A DNA stretch of 64,000 bases from Turritopsis dohrnii. Its lineage: Eukaryota; Cnidaria; Hydrozoa; Anthoathecata; Oceaniidae. Shown here piece after piece: positions 39,551-50,842 of the stretch. Every line of letters begins with the position of its first letter. The stretch's first letter is position 1. Below the pieces are notes generated by a model. It searched no databases, was not told where the DNA came from, and saw only the letters and a program-made list of their open reading frames with translations. A program made the position numbers and the translations under genes. The stretch is from NCBI GenBank assembly GCA_027922465.2, contig BQMF02000101.1, positions 1-64,000 of the forward strand. The letters run 5' to 3'.

Positions 39551-40351
39551 AAGGTATTTATCTACCAAGTTGAGGCATATCATTTTATAAAAAAACTTTC
39601 AAAGAACAATGTATAAGGCATTATTATATAAAGAAACGTGTCCTTATTTTGATTTGGTCTCAAATTGGTAGGTAAATGTTTTATTTATACTTGTATGTAT
39701 ACCCAATTAACTATATTCTCATAGCATCTTGAAATATCAATGAAAGGATCAGTATATTACTCAGGTAAGTTTAACATCAACAGAAGATAATGAGAAAGGC
39801 TTTAATAAACATTCTACTTCTTTTCCATATGGACCTTGTGAGTTATTGAGCAAAGGACTTTGAGGGAATCAAGGCAGTGATATGTAATTTTTGCTTAAGA
39901 AGCAAATTAACATTTTGGAATTAGACTATTTTACAGGGAAGAAGAAGAAAAGTTTACGATCACATACGGAAAGTGATTCATATGGATTAGTTGAAACAGC
40001 AAAGACGGAGAGTTCGTATTTCAAGATAGGACTCTTAATCATATCATACTTATTGGAGCTGGATGATTGAAATGCATGTTAAAGAAAAACACAAGGACGT
40101 AAAAAGCGATTTCATTAGAAATGAGCACAAATCAAAGTAATTCCTATGGATTCATAAAATCTTCAAAAAAAGAAGTCTGTTGATACTATCTTCCTGATTG
40201 GGGTGGTTTATAGGGAGGGATATACGGATTGGGGCAGAGTATCGAATATACGGATGATTTACACAAATAACATCGCTAAAACGAAGATACAAGGACGTAC
40301 ATAAAAAGAATCAAAAACCGAGAAAAATAAATATACTATAATAATAACATA
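39551..40351. other. Intergenic, nothing seen
   Basis: AT-rich sequence without convincing ORF, repeat or RNA signal. Confidence 0.5.
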
Positions 40352-40630
40352 CTAGCTGCCAAGGCGGCGTCGCTCGCCGCCCATGTCCAGCCTCCTGCGT
40401 AGAGGTCACGAAAAATTATTGGTTACGGAGATAATTTTCCCTAAACGTCGCATTCGATTAGGGTCTCAATACAATGGTTTCACACTGACGTCGCGCACAA
40501 GAAGAGAAATAATTTATGTGTGATCTTACATTGCTGACTCCCCGATTTCTTTTGCAGTTCACATCTACCATTTTGCGTGACTTACAAACAAACAAACAGA
40601 CAAACAGAGAATCGGCTATTAATACATAGA
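40352..40630 (-). mobile_element. Short Helitron-type copy (279 bp), minus strand
   Basis: On the minus strand it starts TCTATGTATTAATAGCCG (one base different from the other copies) and ends in the GGCGGCG/CGCCGCC hairpin followed by GGCAGCTAG at 40352, then T. Its 3' end is the outer end of the three-copy minus-strand array. It gives the uninterrupted form of the sequence that is split by the retrotransposon in the neighbouring copy. Confidence 0.75.
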
Positions 40631-40981
40631 CTAGCCGCCAAGGCGGCGTCGCTCGCCGCCCATGTTCAGTATGCATTGTGTCACCTCCCAATGAGTTCAC
40701 AAAAATAAAATTAAGGAATCGACAATGGAAAGTGCTACCATCTTGTAAAGCTCGAAATTCTGAGCAAGAAAATGTATAGGATCATAAGTCTATGATGCAT
40801 CGTTTCGGAGATATCCTCGATCAAAAGTTTTGATGACGTCATAGAACCCCGTCCCCAAAAATTTTGCCCAAATTTTTTCGTCACCCCATGGCCAATATCG
40901 TGAACCCCAAAAAACGTCAGTTATCCCTATTGGTTACGGAGATAATTTTCCCTAAACGTCGCGTTCGATTAGGGTCTCAAT

Positions 40982-43900
40982 GGTTGAGGATTTTTTAATT
41001 TTTTATGCTTATGTGAAATATATCTTTCACATCCGTCAAAATAATTACAAAGGTTTCCGGTTATGGTATTACAAATAATAATAATAATAATAAATCGATC
41101 AATCGGCGCGAGGGATTGATTCGGCAGTGATCAGATTTACATCATCACTCTGTGCAAAGATCTTCTTTACTGATCAGGAACCGCGTAAACATAGGAGCTG
41201 GCTTCTAAGCAGGCTGAAACTTATTCTTGTACGGAGCCAGTTTTTCACTGTTCTGGGATCGTTATCTCTTCTTTCAGCTATCATTTCGGCTAATCGATTG
41301 TAGAATGTGAGACACTCCTTCGCCATGCCACCAAAGCACGTGAAAACAAGGGGTGTGAAGCTGCCATGATCGATGGTGTTGACCCGTCTGTTGTAAGCTC
41401 GTTTCTTTGCTTTTTCATTTGAACGATGCGAAGCTTCGAGTGTCTGAGTGAGGTACGATTTAGCAGTAGGGTTGAAAACCTTAACATCTAAGTACGCTAC
41501 TTGTCCCTTCACCCAGAACCCTCTGGCAGCAACATCAACTCTCGCCTCATCACTCTTTATGGCTGAGGCTGGCAATTCTTCTCCTGTGATCTTCTGCAGG
41601 ACTGGTTCGACTGCTACGTCTTTGCAGCATTCAGACAACATTTCGGCAGTAACATCGCGTATTTCGTTGTGTCTTATGGCGATGAAACCACCCTTCGGAC
41701 ACGAAAGAGCGTGGTCCACACTGAATTTTGCGCCACAGACACAATGTGGAGGTAGTCGCTTCAAAGGTATGTCGTACCTGATGTACAGGCCGTCCCAGAA
41801 TGATTGCTTGTCAAGCAGGAATCCGTATTGTTTTATCGGTAGCGTTGTGAGCCAATTCGAGGCCCCCTTTTCCATGCTTGCTTCCAGACACCTCGTTGTA
41901 ATCGTGTCGGAAATCGTTACTTTAAAAGCAGCTAGTTTCTCTACGTTATGCTTTTTCTTTTCGTCGTTCAGCTTGCGAATCTCTTTAGCTTGCGACGTTT
42001 CAACGGTCTCGTCATAAATGCTGCATTGGAGTTTGACCTTCTTCACCATGTTTGTGGTTGCGCCTCTTGAGTTTCTATATTCAAGTGAACTGCGCTCAAC
42101 CGGGTTTTGGATTGCTAGGCCTCCTAATTTGACTGGCAGTGTAAATAAAAGCCTTTCATCATCGTTGCATACGTAGCCGTTCAGGAGAGCAGGAAGAAGA
42201 GTGTTACGGATGACCAGCTCCAACGGTTTGAACTCATGTTCGATATCAGGGATTGTTCGCATCACATAAGTAAACTTATGTTGAAATCCGAAGACGTAGG
42301 CAGCATACGCACAATGTGGATACGACTTTGCAATATCTGATAAAACTCTCAATTCACAGATCCATTGACTCACTAACTCTGACACGTATCTCTTTTTGTG
42401 CGTTTCACTTCCAACTGTCGCTCCTAAATGACGATTACCTTCCGTGGTTATATTGACACCTGTTCCTTCAAATTCACGAACAGCTTCCTCCAAATGGGCG
42501 TCCTTAACTATCAACCAACTCTTGCTAGGCTTTGGGTAGTATCCGATATTAGGACCGTGATGGGATATCTTTTTGAACCAAGAATGAAGTTCTTTCACTG
42601 TCCCTATTCCCGTGAAGTCGTCGGCAAAAGCGATTTTTTTCAAAGAACCGTCATCAAAGTCTTGTTGAAGCAAAGGCAATATTCCAATAGCGTACATTGC
42701 CATTGCCACTGGATCCCCCTGCGTTGTGCCCTCATTCGATAGTATTTCACGGCCACCCTGGATGAACAACTTAGCTGGCGTTTGGTAACAGTTGGTGATG
42801 TATGTGGAGAACTCTGGGCATAAAATCTCCATGTTGCTAAGGGTTACTGCTCGGTTAATGGAGTTAAAGGCGTTTGAAGCATCTACCTGAAAAATACCAT
42901 GGTTGCTATCGTCATCATACAAATCCACCGCAGCATGAACAGCAATCTCACATCCCGATTTTATTCCTGCGCATAATTGGAGATTGCCAGCTGCTTGTAC
43001 GATATCCTTCTTCAGACACGCCACTACCGATTTGCCAATATATCGACGAATTACTTCTCCGATACCGATAGGTCTTAACCCTGGGTTTTTGTCCAGGGGT
43101 ATAAGTCTGCAGGCTATATATGCATCCAAACTTTGCGGGTCTTTAACACGATCAGAGCATAATAACCTGGCAAATTTAGCAAGAGATTTTCGGAGATCGC
43201 CAGATGCTGTACCAAAAATGTTACTTCCTAAAATTCTCCGCCAATCGTCAGCATCCCAACCCGATATTCCCGAAGCACCCTTTGTTCTTACTGCAGCCTT
43301 CAGAATTGCATTTTCATCAATATTCTCGTAGACAACCGGATTTACGTATTTCACTGGGCCTCTGAGTAGGAGATCATCATTCAAAGGACAACCATCGGGA
43401 TGCTTTATGTTTAATTCGTTCATTGTTTGTTCGTTGAGTGGTAAGATGCCATTGCATTGCTCATTTGAAAGCAGGCGAAGAGCCCCAGTTACATTTCCTT
43501 TTATCATAAGTTTTTCAAAAGTTTCTCCAATGTTATCTTTCTTTTTGGGCAGTGATTTTGTCAAACGGCTCTGAATAACAAGACACTCGCCCACCAGATC
43601 ACTGATTTTTCTATCTTTCCACAATTGTAGTCTTCTCTCGAGAACTTTTCTATTGTCAGATGCAGAACTCTTAGAGTTTATTCGTTGTAATAAAAGATTC
43701 GGAAGGATCATTAACATTTTTAGAGCTACATCTCTCAACGGCGACTTGTTGTTCCATAGTTCAATGGCTTTAGTGAGTTCTTGAACGAAGCTCTTACCGG
43801 TGCTCCCTTTCGGCAACTGGAAGATGTTTTTTCTCCATATTGTCATCTTTTTATATGCTTCATGTATTTCACGTCTAAAGTCATTTTCGCTGACAATTTC

Positions 43901-44275
43901 TGGAGCAATGACCAGTGCATCAAAGCAGGCAACGTCATCTGCTTTTAAGGACTTGCAGGTTCTCTGGTGGTTTTTTAATCCTGATAAGCTTTTGCAAATT
44001 CGTTTACATGCAACACAGAGATGAAGGTTTGCGTTTACTGTAACTCTCATCGGCGTAGGTTGCGATCCAGCGATCTCGTTTGAAGACATTATAATAATAT
44101 ATGGCTTGTTGCAGCAAATGTGAATCTAAAAATCGACTGACAAAACACTACGACTTCTTTATCAACAGTTTCTGCGTCTTTAAACACTTGTTTCAGCAAG
44201 AAGTTGCAAAACAGTTTTGGTTTCGTTTTCTTGTTTACATTTTGCGTCCGCCATCTTTAACCGTCAATCGGCGAT
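40982..44275 (-). mobile_element. Non-LTR retrotransposon, R2-superclade type, nested insertion
   Basis: ATTGAGACCCTAAT is present on both sides (minus-strand reading; 44276-44289 and 40968-40981) but once in the short Helitron copy (near 40460-40475), so it looks like a 14-bp target duplication. The element has a 5' leader of about 190 bp, one ORF, and a 3' region with an ATT/AAT microsatellite (41072-41092 as AAT on the plus strand) and an AT-rich end. No poly-A tail is present. Confidence 0.65.
41174..44089 (-). CDS. Reverse transcriptase with C-terminal restriction-like endonuclease
   Basis: The 971-residue ORF is intact. A CCHC/C2H2-like finger at 25-45 (CVACKRIC then HQRTC) is followed by a helical region, the RT domain with motif A FQVDASNAF (Asp403), motif B GTTQGDPVAMAMYA and motif C FADD (488-491), a thumb region, a zinc knuckle CVCGAKFSVDHALSC (about 775-790), and a PD-(D/E)XK-like segment with EARVDVAARG and YLDVKVFNP. 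This order (finger, RT, knuckle, REL endonuclease) fits the R2/NeSL/HERO/CRE superclade. It lacks an APE endonuclease, RNase H and integrase. The exact clade is uncertain. Confidence 0.85.
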   Translation of the reverse strand: MSSNEIAGSQPTPMRVTVNANLHLCVACKRICKSLSGLKNHQRTCKSLKADDVACFDALVIAPEIVSENDFRREIHEAYKKMTIWRKNIFQLPKGSTGKSFVQELTKAIELWNNKSPLRDVALKMLMILPNLLLQRINSKSSASDNRKVLERRLQLWKDRKISDLVGECLVIQSRLTKSLPKKKDNIGETFEKLMIKGNVTGALRLLSNEQCNGILPLNEQTMNELNIKHPDGCPLNDDLLLRGPVKYVNPVVYENIDENAILKAAVRTKGASGISGWDADDWRRILGSNIFGTASGDLRKSLAKFARLLCSDRVKDPQSLDAYIACRLIPLDKNPGLRPIGIGEVIRRYIGKSVVACLKKDIVQAAGNLQLCAGIKSGCEIAVHAAVDLYDDDSNHGIFQVDASNAFNSINRAVTLSNMEILCPEFSTYITNCYQTPAKLFIQGGREILSNEGTTQGDPVAMAMYAIGILPLLQQDFDDGSLKKIAFADDFTGIGTVKELHSWFKKISHHGPNIGYYPKPSKSWLIVKDAHLEEAVREFEGTGVNITTEGNRHLGATVGSETHKKRYVSELVSQWICELRVLSDIAKSYPHCAYAAYVFGFQHKFTYVMRTIPDIEHEFKPLELVIRNTLLPALLNGYVCNDDERLLFTLPVKLGGLAIQNPVERSSLEYRNSRGATTNMVKKVKLQCSIYDETVETSQAKEIRKLNDEKKKHNVEKLAAFKVTISDTITTRCLEASMEKGASNWLTTLPIKQYGFLLDKQSFWDGLYIRYDIPLKRLPPHCVCGAKFSVDHALSCPKGGFIAIRHNEIRDVTAEMLSECCKDVAVEPVLQKITGEELPASAIKSDEARVDVAARGFWVKGQVAYLDVKVFNPTAKSYLTQTLEASHRSNEKAKKRAYNRRVNTIDHGSFTPLVFTCFGGMAKECLTFYNRLAEMIAERRDNDPRTVKNWLRTRISFSLLRSQLLCLRGS

Positions 44276-44427
44276 ATTAGGGTCTCAATACAATGGTTTC
44301 ACACTGACGTCGCACAAAATAAAATAAAATAATTACTCTCACAACTACTTTATCTACCATTTTGCGTGACTTACAAACAAACAAACAAACAGACAGACAT
44401 ACAGAGAGTCGGCTATTAATATATAGA

Positions 44428-44680
44428 CTAGCCGCCAAGGCGGCGTCGCTCGCCGCCCATGTTCAAAAAACCGAGATACCGAGATAATTTTCCCCAAACG
44501 TCGCGTTCGATTAGGGTCCCAATACAATGGTTTCACACTGACGTCGAGCACAAAAAGAGAAATAATTTATGTGTGATCTTACATTGCTGACTCTCTTTCG
44601 CAGTTCACATCTACCATTTTGCGTGACAGACAAACAGACAGACAGACAGACAGGCAGAGAATCGGCTATTAATATATAGA
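44428..44680 (-). mobile_element. Short Helitron-type copy (253 bp), minus strand
   Basis: It begins TCTATATATTAATAGCCG at 44680 and ends at the CTAG at 44428. Body sequence is shared with the copy at 40352-40630 (TCAGTGTGAAACCATTGT). It is the first member of the minus-strand array; the base before its TC is T, not the usual A. Confidence 0.75.
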
Positions 44681-47412
44681 AGCAAAGCAAACAGTATAAA
44701 CAAAACAAACAGAAAATATACACAAAAAGCACAAAATAATTATCCTCGAGGGAAGCAAAGCGTGCATGCGTAAGAAGACAAAACGGAGGAGAGTGTAAGC
44801 AACACTGTTTACAGATTATTACTGCTAGTTTGGGACACTGAGAATGTGACCAATATCCTTAGATGAAATATGAAATTTTAGTAAGGAAATATGGTTGAAA
44901 CAACAGTAGCATTAACAAATGATGACGGACAAAAAGGAAAAGAAGAGGTCGTCTTTTTTTGTTTGGCATTATGTTGTATTATGTGATTAATGTTATATTA
45001 TATTATAATATTATATGTGATAATGTAGAGTTTGATCACGTTAATAGGAGTTTATAGGGCGTGGTTTGTAATGGTGGAAGACTTTTAAAAGCTGTTTACA
45101 GATAATGAACGACGAGATTCTATAGCAAAGAGATATGGTACGAACATTATGAACAGAAACAAGTGATGATGGACAAAAACCAAAGAAGATCTTCGTTATG
45201 TGATAATGTAAATTTATGTTTGTTTGTTTGTTTGTTTGTTTTTCGTTTTTATGTTTTTTTGTTGTTGTTTATTTGTGTTTTTGTTTTGAGAGATTTGGGG
45301 ACAATTTGCTTAGGGTACTTGAAAAAATAGCTGAAACTTCAAAAAATCATTGAATTGAAGATTGTCCAATCCTGAAGCCAGTTTAAAAATTTGACCAAGT
45401 GATTTTCAAACCGGGATTAAAGAGTAGGCAAAAATTAAAGTTCTAGTTATGCAGGCAAGAAGAACAAATTAAAAGTAATGGTTGATTATACATCAAACAT
45501 GGAAATCTGAAAACATCGTTTTTGAAACATTGTGAACTACCAGTCAAATCAATTATCCTGCTTATTTCAACCACTATAAAATACATCGATGCTTGTTCAA
45601 CGAATCCGATCAAACATACCCCTATTGTGGAAAGTTCAACAAATACATAATGAACGATACTGAGAGTATCCTGAAGACAATTAGGACAGCTTACGTACAA
45701 AGAGGAATATGAACAAAAGTTTACAAAACAAATACGATGAAGTATTTTGTCACCTTACGTCCTACCTCACCTGATCCTCACTTAACCCTTACATCCACAT
45801 CCTGCCACACCTGCTCCTATAAACTATACCGATGCCTTCCTAATTTCAATCCACTTATTTGCATTCCTGGCCTTTTTCTCCCTACACACTTTCACTCTGC
45901 CATTCCTACCAACTTTCATTCCCTCTCATTATTGCCATTGATGTTACATTTACATTCTTCACCTTTCAGTCCACCCCTTTTTTATTCTGCCAAAATGTGT
46001 TATCTCAAAAATACATTCTAACTTCATTATGCACTAGGGTTTTTTCATAAATCTATTTCATCCATTTTCCTATTCTATTCCAAAAGACCTATTAACTAAA
46101 TTATATTTTTAACTCATTTCTTTCTTCACACATTTATTTCATTCCTTTATGCCTACTACTGTGATATTTCATTTCATTTTTATTATTTATTTTACGCCCT
46201 GTGTTCCCTCACATCCGCCCACTTTTCCCCAACCTTTCTTCCGCCCTAAACTATCCTCGTATGTTCCCCTATTACTATATGTTCCCCAATTTTATTCCAC
46301 CCACATTTTATTCTTACTCAGCTTCTTTTTCCCTACACACTTCTATTTCCTCCCATTTTTCCATTCATGTTTTTTTAGCATTCCTCCCCTTCCTTTCCGC
46401 CCAAATACATTATTTCAAATACATCTATTTCACCCATTTCTTTTCTTAATATTTCTATCCCAAGAGACTTATTCACCCAATTATATTTCTTTATCAGCTA
46501 TTTTTATTATTTCTATGTTTATTTATAAATATGTATATTCATACTGTTCATTCTGTTCTATTTATTTTTTATTCCCTTCCTTTATACTACACTTACCACT
46601 TAAATTTTTTTTGATAATCCATTATTATATTCTGCGCCCATCCACTTATTTTCCCTCATTTCCACCCTCTTTTTTTCTAACCTTTCGCTTCAACCCTTTT
46701 TTCCGCCCTGAACTACCCTCCTATAGTCTCCCATTGCTATATATTCCCCATTTTTATTCCACCCACAGATACATCTCCAGTTTTTTTTGATAATATTAAC
46801 ATCCTTCTTCCTAATCATCCCACCTCACTCACTTCTCATACATCTTTTCCGTCACTATGCCATACGCCCATTTTTGTTGCACCCAGAAATACTCATCTAG
46901 TTATATTTAACAATTTCTTTCTCATAAGGTTTTTTTCAATTTCTTTTCCCTCTTGTTGTGTATGTTTTTATCCTGCACTTTTTTACTCTCGTTCTTTTAT
47001 GTTTCACCCAACTAGTTCACATATCATTGAAATTATATCATATAATTATTAACATTATATGTTTAATTATATTTGTTTAATAATGGAAGGAGAGGTATGG
47101 TGGAGATATCCAATTATATTTGCCCAATTTATCCATTCTTCTTACTTTTTGTCCATCCAAATTTATTGGTATATTATTCGTTATATTATATCCCCTTCAG
47201 CTCACAAATATTCTTTAACTCCTTAACACTTTTTTCTCAACATTTTGTTTCTCTCAGGTTATTTTATTTATGTTTTATTTTTACAGTTTTGGCTGATACC
47301 CAATTATTTATCTATATTAATCACGCCCAAAAAAGTGGAGAACTGAAAGTTGAGAGATAGAGAGGAGATAATCGAGTGAGCTGTTCCAAATGTTGTAATC
47401 GTGTTTTTTATA
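44681..47412. other. Intergenic with a 1.6-kb pyrimidine-rich tract
   Basis: From about 45735 to 47330 the plus strand is strongly rich in C and T. Two partly matching blocks (near 46240 and near 46700, each with CCGCCCT..ACTA, CCTC.TAT, CCC and TTTATTCCACCCAC) suggest a diverged duplication of about 460 bp. The ORFs here are artefacts of the skew. The rest shows nothing. Confidence 0.5.
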
Positions 47413-48966
47413 CAGTTGACGCTCTCTAATTCGACGTTCTATAATTCGATAAGTTCCCGTTTTCGATGAAATTGAAAGTCACCGTCAAATTTCCTTAAGA
47501 AACTCTCATAAACGACGCTCTACTATTCGACATTCTATATTTCGATAAGCTCCCGTTTTCGATGAAAATTTGAAGTCCCTTGAAGGTTTTCCGCTCTCTA
47601 ATTCGATTTCTGGCGTGTAAAAAGGCCTTTATGGCTGATTTCGAATTTCGAATTTTCGAATTTTTTCGTTCGAACATTCGAATTGAAATTTTCCAAAGCG
47701 AATTTAAAACAAAAACAGACCTTCGAATGTAAAAATGGCGTCTGCAGGGTCAGCCAAACGAAAACGTAAAGATGTTAGCCTCAAAACAAAATACGAGGCC
47801 TTAATCGAGCTCGAGAATGGCAAAACAAACAAAGAGGTAGCAGAATCGTTTGGCATTCCACAAAATACTGTGTCGACATGGAAGGCAAATAAAGCAAAGA
47901 TTGTGGAAGCTTTTCAAAAAGGCGGCACAAAAGTTAAAAGGATCAAATCAGACAAATTTGATCAAATCAACACAGCCGTCTTCCTATGGTTCAAGCAAAT
48001 GCGATCTGAAAATGTTCCATTGAATGGCGTTCTAATCAAGGAGAAGGCTTTATTCTTTGCAAAGGAACTTGGTATTGAGAACTTTCAAGCATCTGATGGA
48101 TGGTTGGGAAAATGGAAAATCAGGTCACTTAAAGCCAAATATCGTTCACTTGCCGTAAAGAAACAGATCATGAGTTTGGAGAAGAACAAAGAACTTCCCA
48201 AATTCACGATCTTGACAGCAATGACAATGCTACGACAGTCTTGGGACTCCATTCCGAACCAGACATTCACAAACTGTTTCAAGAAAGCTGGAATGTCAAC
48301 TGAAGCTGCCGAGAGAGCGTTGAATGACCAAGACGATCCATTTGCTGGTCTGGACATTGAGGAGAATATTGTGAAAGAGCTGGAAACTGACCTGGAAAAG
48401 TTAAAGGAAAACTTTGCCATTGACTACCGATTATCGGCTGACCAACTCGTGGATCTAGATGCACAAACCTCAATTAGCGGAAGCAGATCTGACGCCGACA
48501 TACTCGCAGAAGTATCTGGATCAAACGTTATCACTACTGATGAGGAATCTGATACTGAGGAGCCAAACGAGAGCGACATCCCCCTGAGAAAACCATCCAC
48601 GAATGATGTCGTCGCTGCTTTAAATACTCTTGAAGAACTTAGTGTATTTATGAAGTTTGGTAACAACCTTCTTCACGGTTTAAAAGATGTAAATAAGGCA
48701 ATAGAATTAGAATCATTGTCAAGTAAAAAACAGGCAACTATCGAAGAATTCTTCCGGAAAACTTAGGTTCTCAGGAAGACCTTCGATATTTGCCCTGATT
48801 CGAGTTCAAACCAATCGAGTCTCGTCTATACTTTACTTTCCCAGCTCTATAATCCGATATTTGCCTTGTATTTATCGAATTAGAGAGACTTCCTACTATT
48901 CGATACGCTCCCGTATTCGATGAAATTTGAATTCCCCTTGAAAATCGAATTAGAGAGCGTCAACTG
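47413..48966 (+). mobile_element. pogo/Tigger-type transposon, complete ends
   Basis: Inverted ends CAGTTGACGCTCTCTAATTC are followed by degenerate internal repeats of the TTCGATA type; the right end is the exact reverse, closing with CAACTG. TA on both sides (47411-47412, 48967-48968) is the target duplication expected for Tc1/mariner-pogo. It is 1,554 bp long, shorter than a full Tigger (about 2.4 kb), because the catalytic domain is deleted. Confidence 0.9.
47735..48766 (+). CDS. Tigger/CENP-B-like DNA-binding protein lacking the DDE domain
   Basis: The 343-residue protein has a psq/CENP-B N-terminal helix-turn-helix (15-60, LKTKYEALIELENGKTNKEV, then IPQNTVSTWK) and a Tc5/CENP-B second DNA-binding domain (75-140, FLWFKQMRSENVPLNG and GWLGKWK). 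It then passes directly to the segment normally found after the DDE domain (ITIL-type: TAMTMLRQSWDSIPNQTFTN, CFKKAGMS) and an acidic C-terminus. About 170 residues holding all three catalytic acids are missing without breaking the frame. It should bind the element ends but cannot cut. Confidence 0.85.
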   Translation: MASAGSAKRKRKDVSLKTKYEALIELENGKTNKEVAESFGIPQNTVSTWKANKAKIVEAFQKGGTKVKRIKSDKFDQINTAVFLWFKQMRSENVPLNGVLIKEKALFFAKELGIENFQASDGWLGKWKIRSLKAKYRSLAVKKQIMSLEKNKELPKFTILTAMTMLRQSWDSIPNQTFTNCFKKAGMSTEAAERALNDQDDPFAGLDIEENIVKELETDLEKLKENFAIDYRLSADQLVDLDAQTSISGSRSDADILAEVSGSNVITTDEESDTEEPNESDIPLRKPSTNDVVAALNTLEELSVFMKFGNNLLHGLKDVNKAIELESLSSKKQATIEEFFRKT

Positions 48967-49064
48967 TAGTTGGTAAAATGACAAAGCACTTTCAGCATTC
49001 AGCATTTTCACCATACCAATCTGTATGGTTAATTGGTTTCTGGTTTGCTTTTACTGTTAAGCTT

Positions 49065-49425
49065 CGGGGACACGAGCAACATTTTTCATGCGATTGCAAC
49101 AAAATATTTTTTGTTGCAGTCGCACGTAGTGTCGCCTATGTTGAGTTCCTTGCAACAAAATACTGCGTGCTCTCGTCGGAAGCCATGTTGTTATGATTAC
49201 GGAAGCAAACTTGTTTTGACATGTCAGCAAAAATAAACGAATATCATTGGATTAAAACAAAAGTTTTGTATAAAAGCATGTTGCAAATGTGGGGACACTA
49301 GCAACATTTTACAAAACGCATTTGCAACATGAAAAATTTGTTGCAGCAACAAACAAATATACTATGGGGACACGAGCAACAAATGTCTTGCGATTGCAAC
49401 AAAACAAATGTTGCCCGTGTCCCCA
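49065..49425. mobile_element. MITE with GGGGACACG ends, 361 bp
   Basis: The left end CGGGGACACGAGCAACATTT is mirrored at the right (TGGGGACACGGGCAACATTT on the minus strand). AAGCTT stands directly outside both ends (49059-49064, 49426-49431) and may be the target duplication. An internal copy of the end sequence (GGGGACAC near 49289 and GGGGACACGAGCAACA near 49366) suggests internal duplication. No ORF. Confidence 0.75.
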
Positions 49426-49961
49426 AAGCTTTAGTGTAAACTGTAGTATTATAATTCAGACGTTTTAATGTGTAGACAACATGATGAAAAGTTGCCAGTG
49501 GTTGAGCAAACAGTTTGAGAAGAGATATCAAGGAAAATGTAGGTATTATACTGATATTTTTCGAAGTATAACTATCACATGATCACGATTTGGCAGCCAT
49601 CTATTATGCCTGTCTGTAGATGTTTATCTATTGTCAAAGTTAATAACAATAGTATTTGTGACATTTCGTAAATTTCAGTATATTTGATTAACCTTGCTTG
49701 TTTCAATACAACTATGATGATATCATGTGTACTTGTTTCCAATGGTGATAGAAAAAACATTAGATGAACCAGAAGAAACAATTTGGACATGAAGTATGGA
49801 AAATATTCTGTTAATCATAGGGAGTGAGTGCTTACAAAATAAAATACAAATCCTTCTAACCATAAGAATAAACTTCTTCTACTTAGTACGACGACACAAG
49901 CCAACTACTGCAACCTTGAAAGTGAATGAAAATACCAGCGAGAAAGTTTGGTCAAATGTAG

Positions 49962-50116
49962 GTATCAATCAATGCGTTACATATTTTGTTCTGTGTATAG
50001 TATTTGCGTACTATGGTTGGTCTTTCATTTTGCCAGCTATTGAAGCGATAGCAGAGACAATCAAATCATTAAGGAAAGATTTACAGCAGAAGATACAGTT
50101 AGTCAGGGATTGTGAC
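49962..50116 (+). other. Candidate host exon (weak)
   Basis: An open frame encodes a hydrophobic helix (CVTYFVLCIVFAYYGWSFI) followed by an amphipathic helix (AIAETIKSLRKDLQQKIQLV). It is bounded by AG at 49960-49961 and by GT of a good donor (GTAAGA at 50117). The acceptor lacks a pyrimidine tract. The coding look of the peptide is the main support. Confidence 0.2.
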
Positions 50117-50842
50117 GTAAGAATCAAGTTTGTGGAAAGTTTCTTTTTGCATTCTTAAGTGGTTTGGTTTTATTTGGCTGAAGAAAAATATTAATTTTGG
50201 TCCGCTTTTGATATTTTACCAGCTAAACAAAAAAAAAATGAAGAAATCTTACAAGGCTGAAGAAAATAAACTATAGAAACTGATAATAGTACGTGGAGGA
50301 TCATTTCTTTACTTGAATAGCTTTTGAATAATTGCTGCATAAGAGATGCAGGAATGTCGTTGAAATGGAAACAGGAGATTGCACCAATAATACAATTGTT
50401 GGCCACATTTCCCGATATTATACAACATATGTTTGCCACATAATGTACTGCATGTTCTGTATAAAAACATTTTGTGAACACGGTTTCTACACAAAATGTT
50501 TCAGTTGGAAAATGTGACCTTAATAATGAGAGCAGCTAATTTTTAAAACAGCTGGAATAATTTGGTTTATTTGTTATTTGGAACCAAGCTTTGTGTTTTT
50601 GGATAGTAAGTCTGAATTTTTCATTCTCATATTCTGTAAATAGGACCATATAAAAGAATATATTTTGTTCCAAGATCTTTTATTAGAGCCTGTTAAAACG
50701 ATCAAAATTAATTATGTTGGAAACAATTATGTAATCGGTTGCCTATGGAATATTGCGATTGATATGGTGAATTGAAAAGAGAATTTGCTAAGCAGTAAGA
50801 TAGATGTTGCTGTATGTTTTCATACTGAAAACATGCCCTTTT

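Larger units (their letters stand above)
40631..44427 (-). mobile_element. Helitron-type copy containing a nested retrotransposon
   Basis: The ends are as in the other copies: TCTATATATTAATAGCCG at the right (minus-strand 5' end) and hairpin plus CTAG at 40631. Subtracting the inserted 3.3 kb leaves about 500 bp of Helitron sequence that aligns with the short copies. No Rep/helicase gene is present. Confidence 0.75.

Noticed and set aside
41448..42017. 189-residue plus-strand ORF opposite the reverse transcriptase
   Set aside because: Antisense shadow of the retrotransposon gene; no recognisable motif.
40352..44680. The array as a retrozyme or Penelope-like tandem with hammerhead ribozymes
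   Set aside because: I looked for CUGANGA and GAAA in hammerhead arrangement and did not find it. The TC start, CTAG end and hairpin before it fit Helitrons, and the RT lacks a GIY-YIG domain.
46149..46790. 213-residue ORF in the pyrimidine-rich tract
   Set aside because: Composition (mostly Phe, Ser, Pro, Leu, Tyr) is a direct result of the C/T skew; there is no domain and an overlapping frame is equally open.
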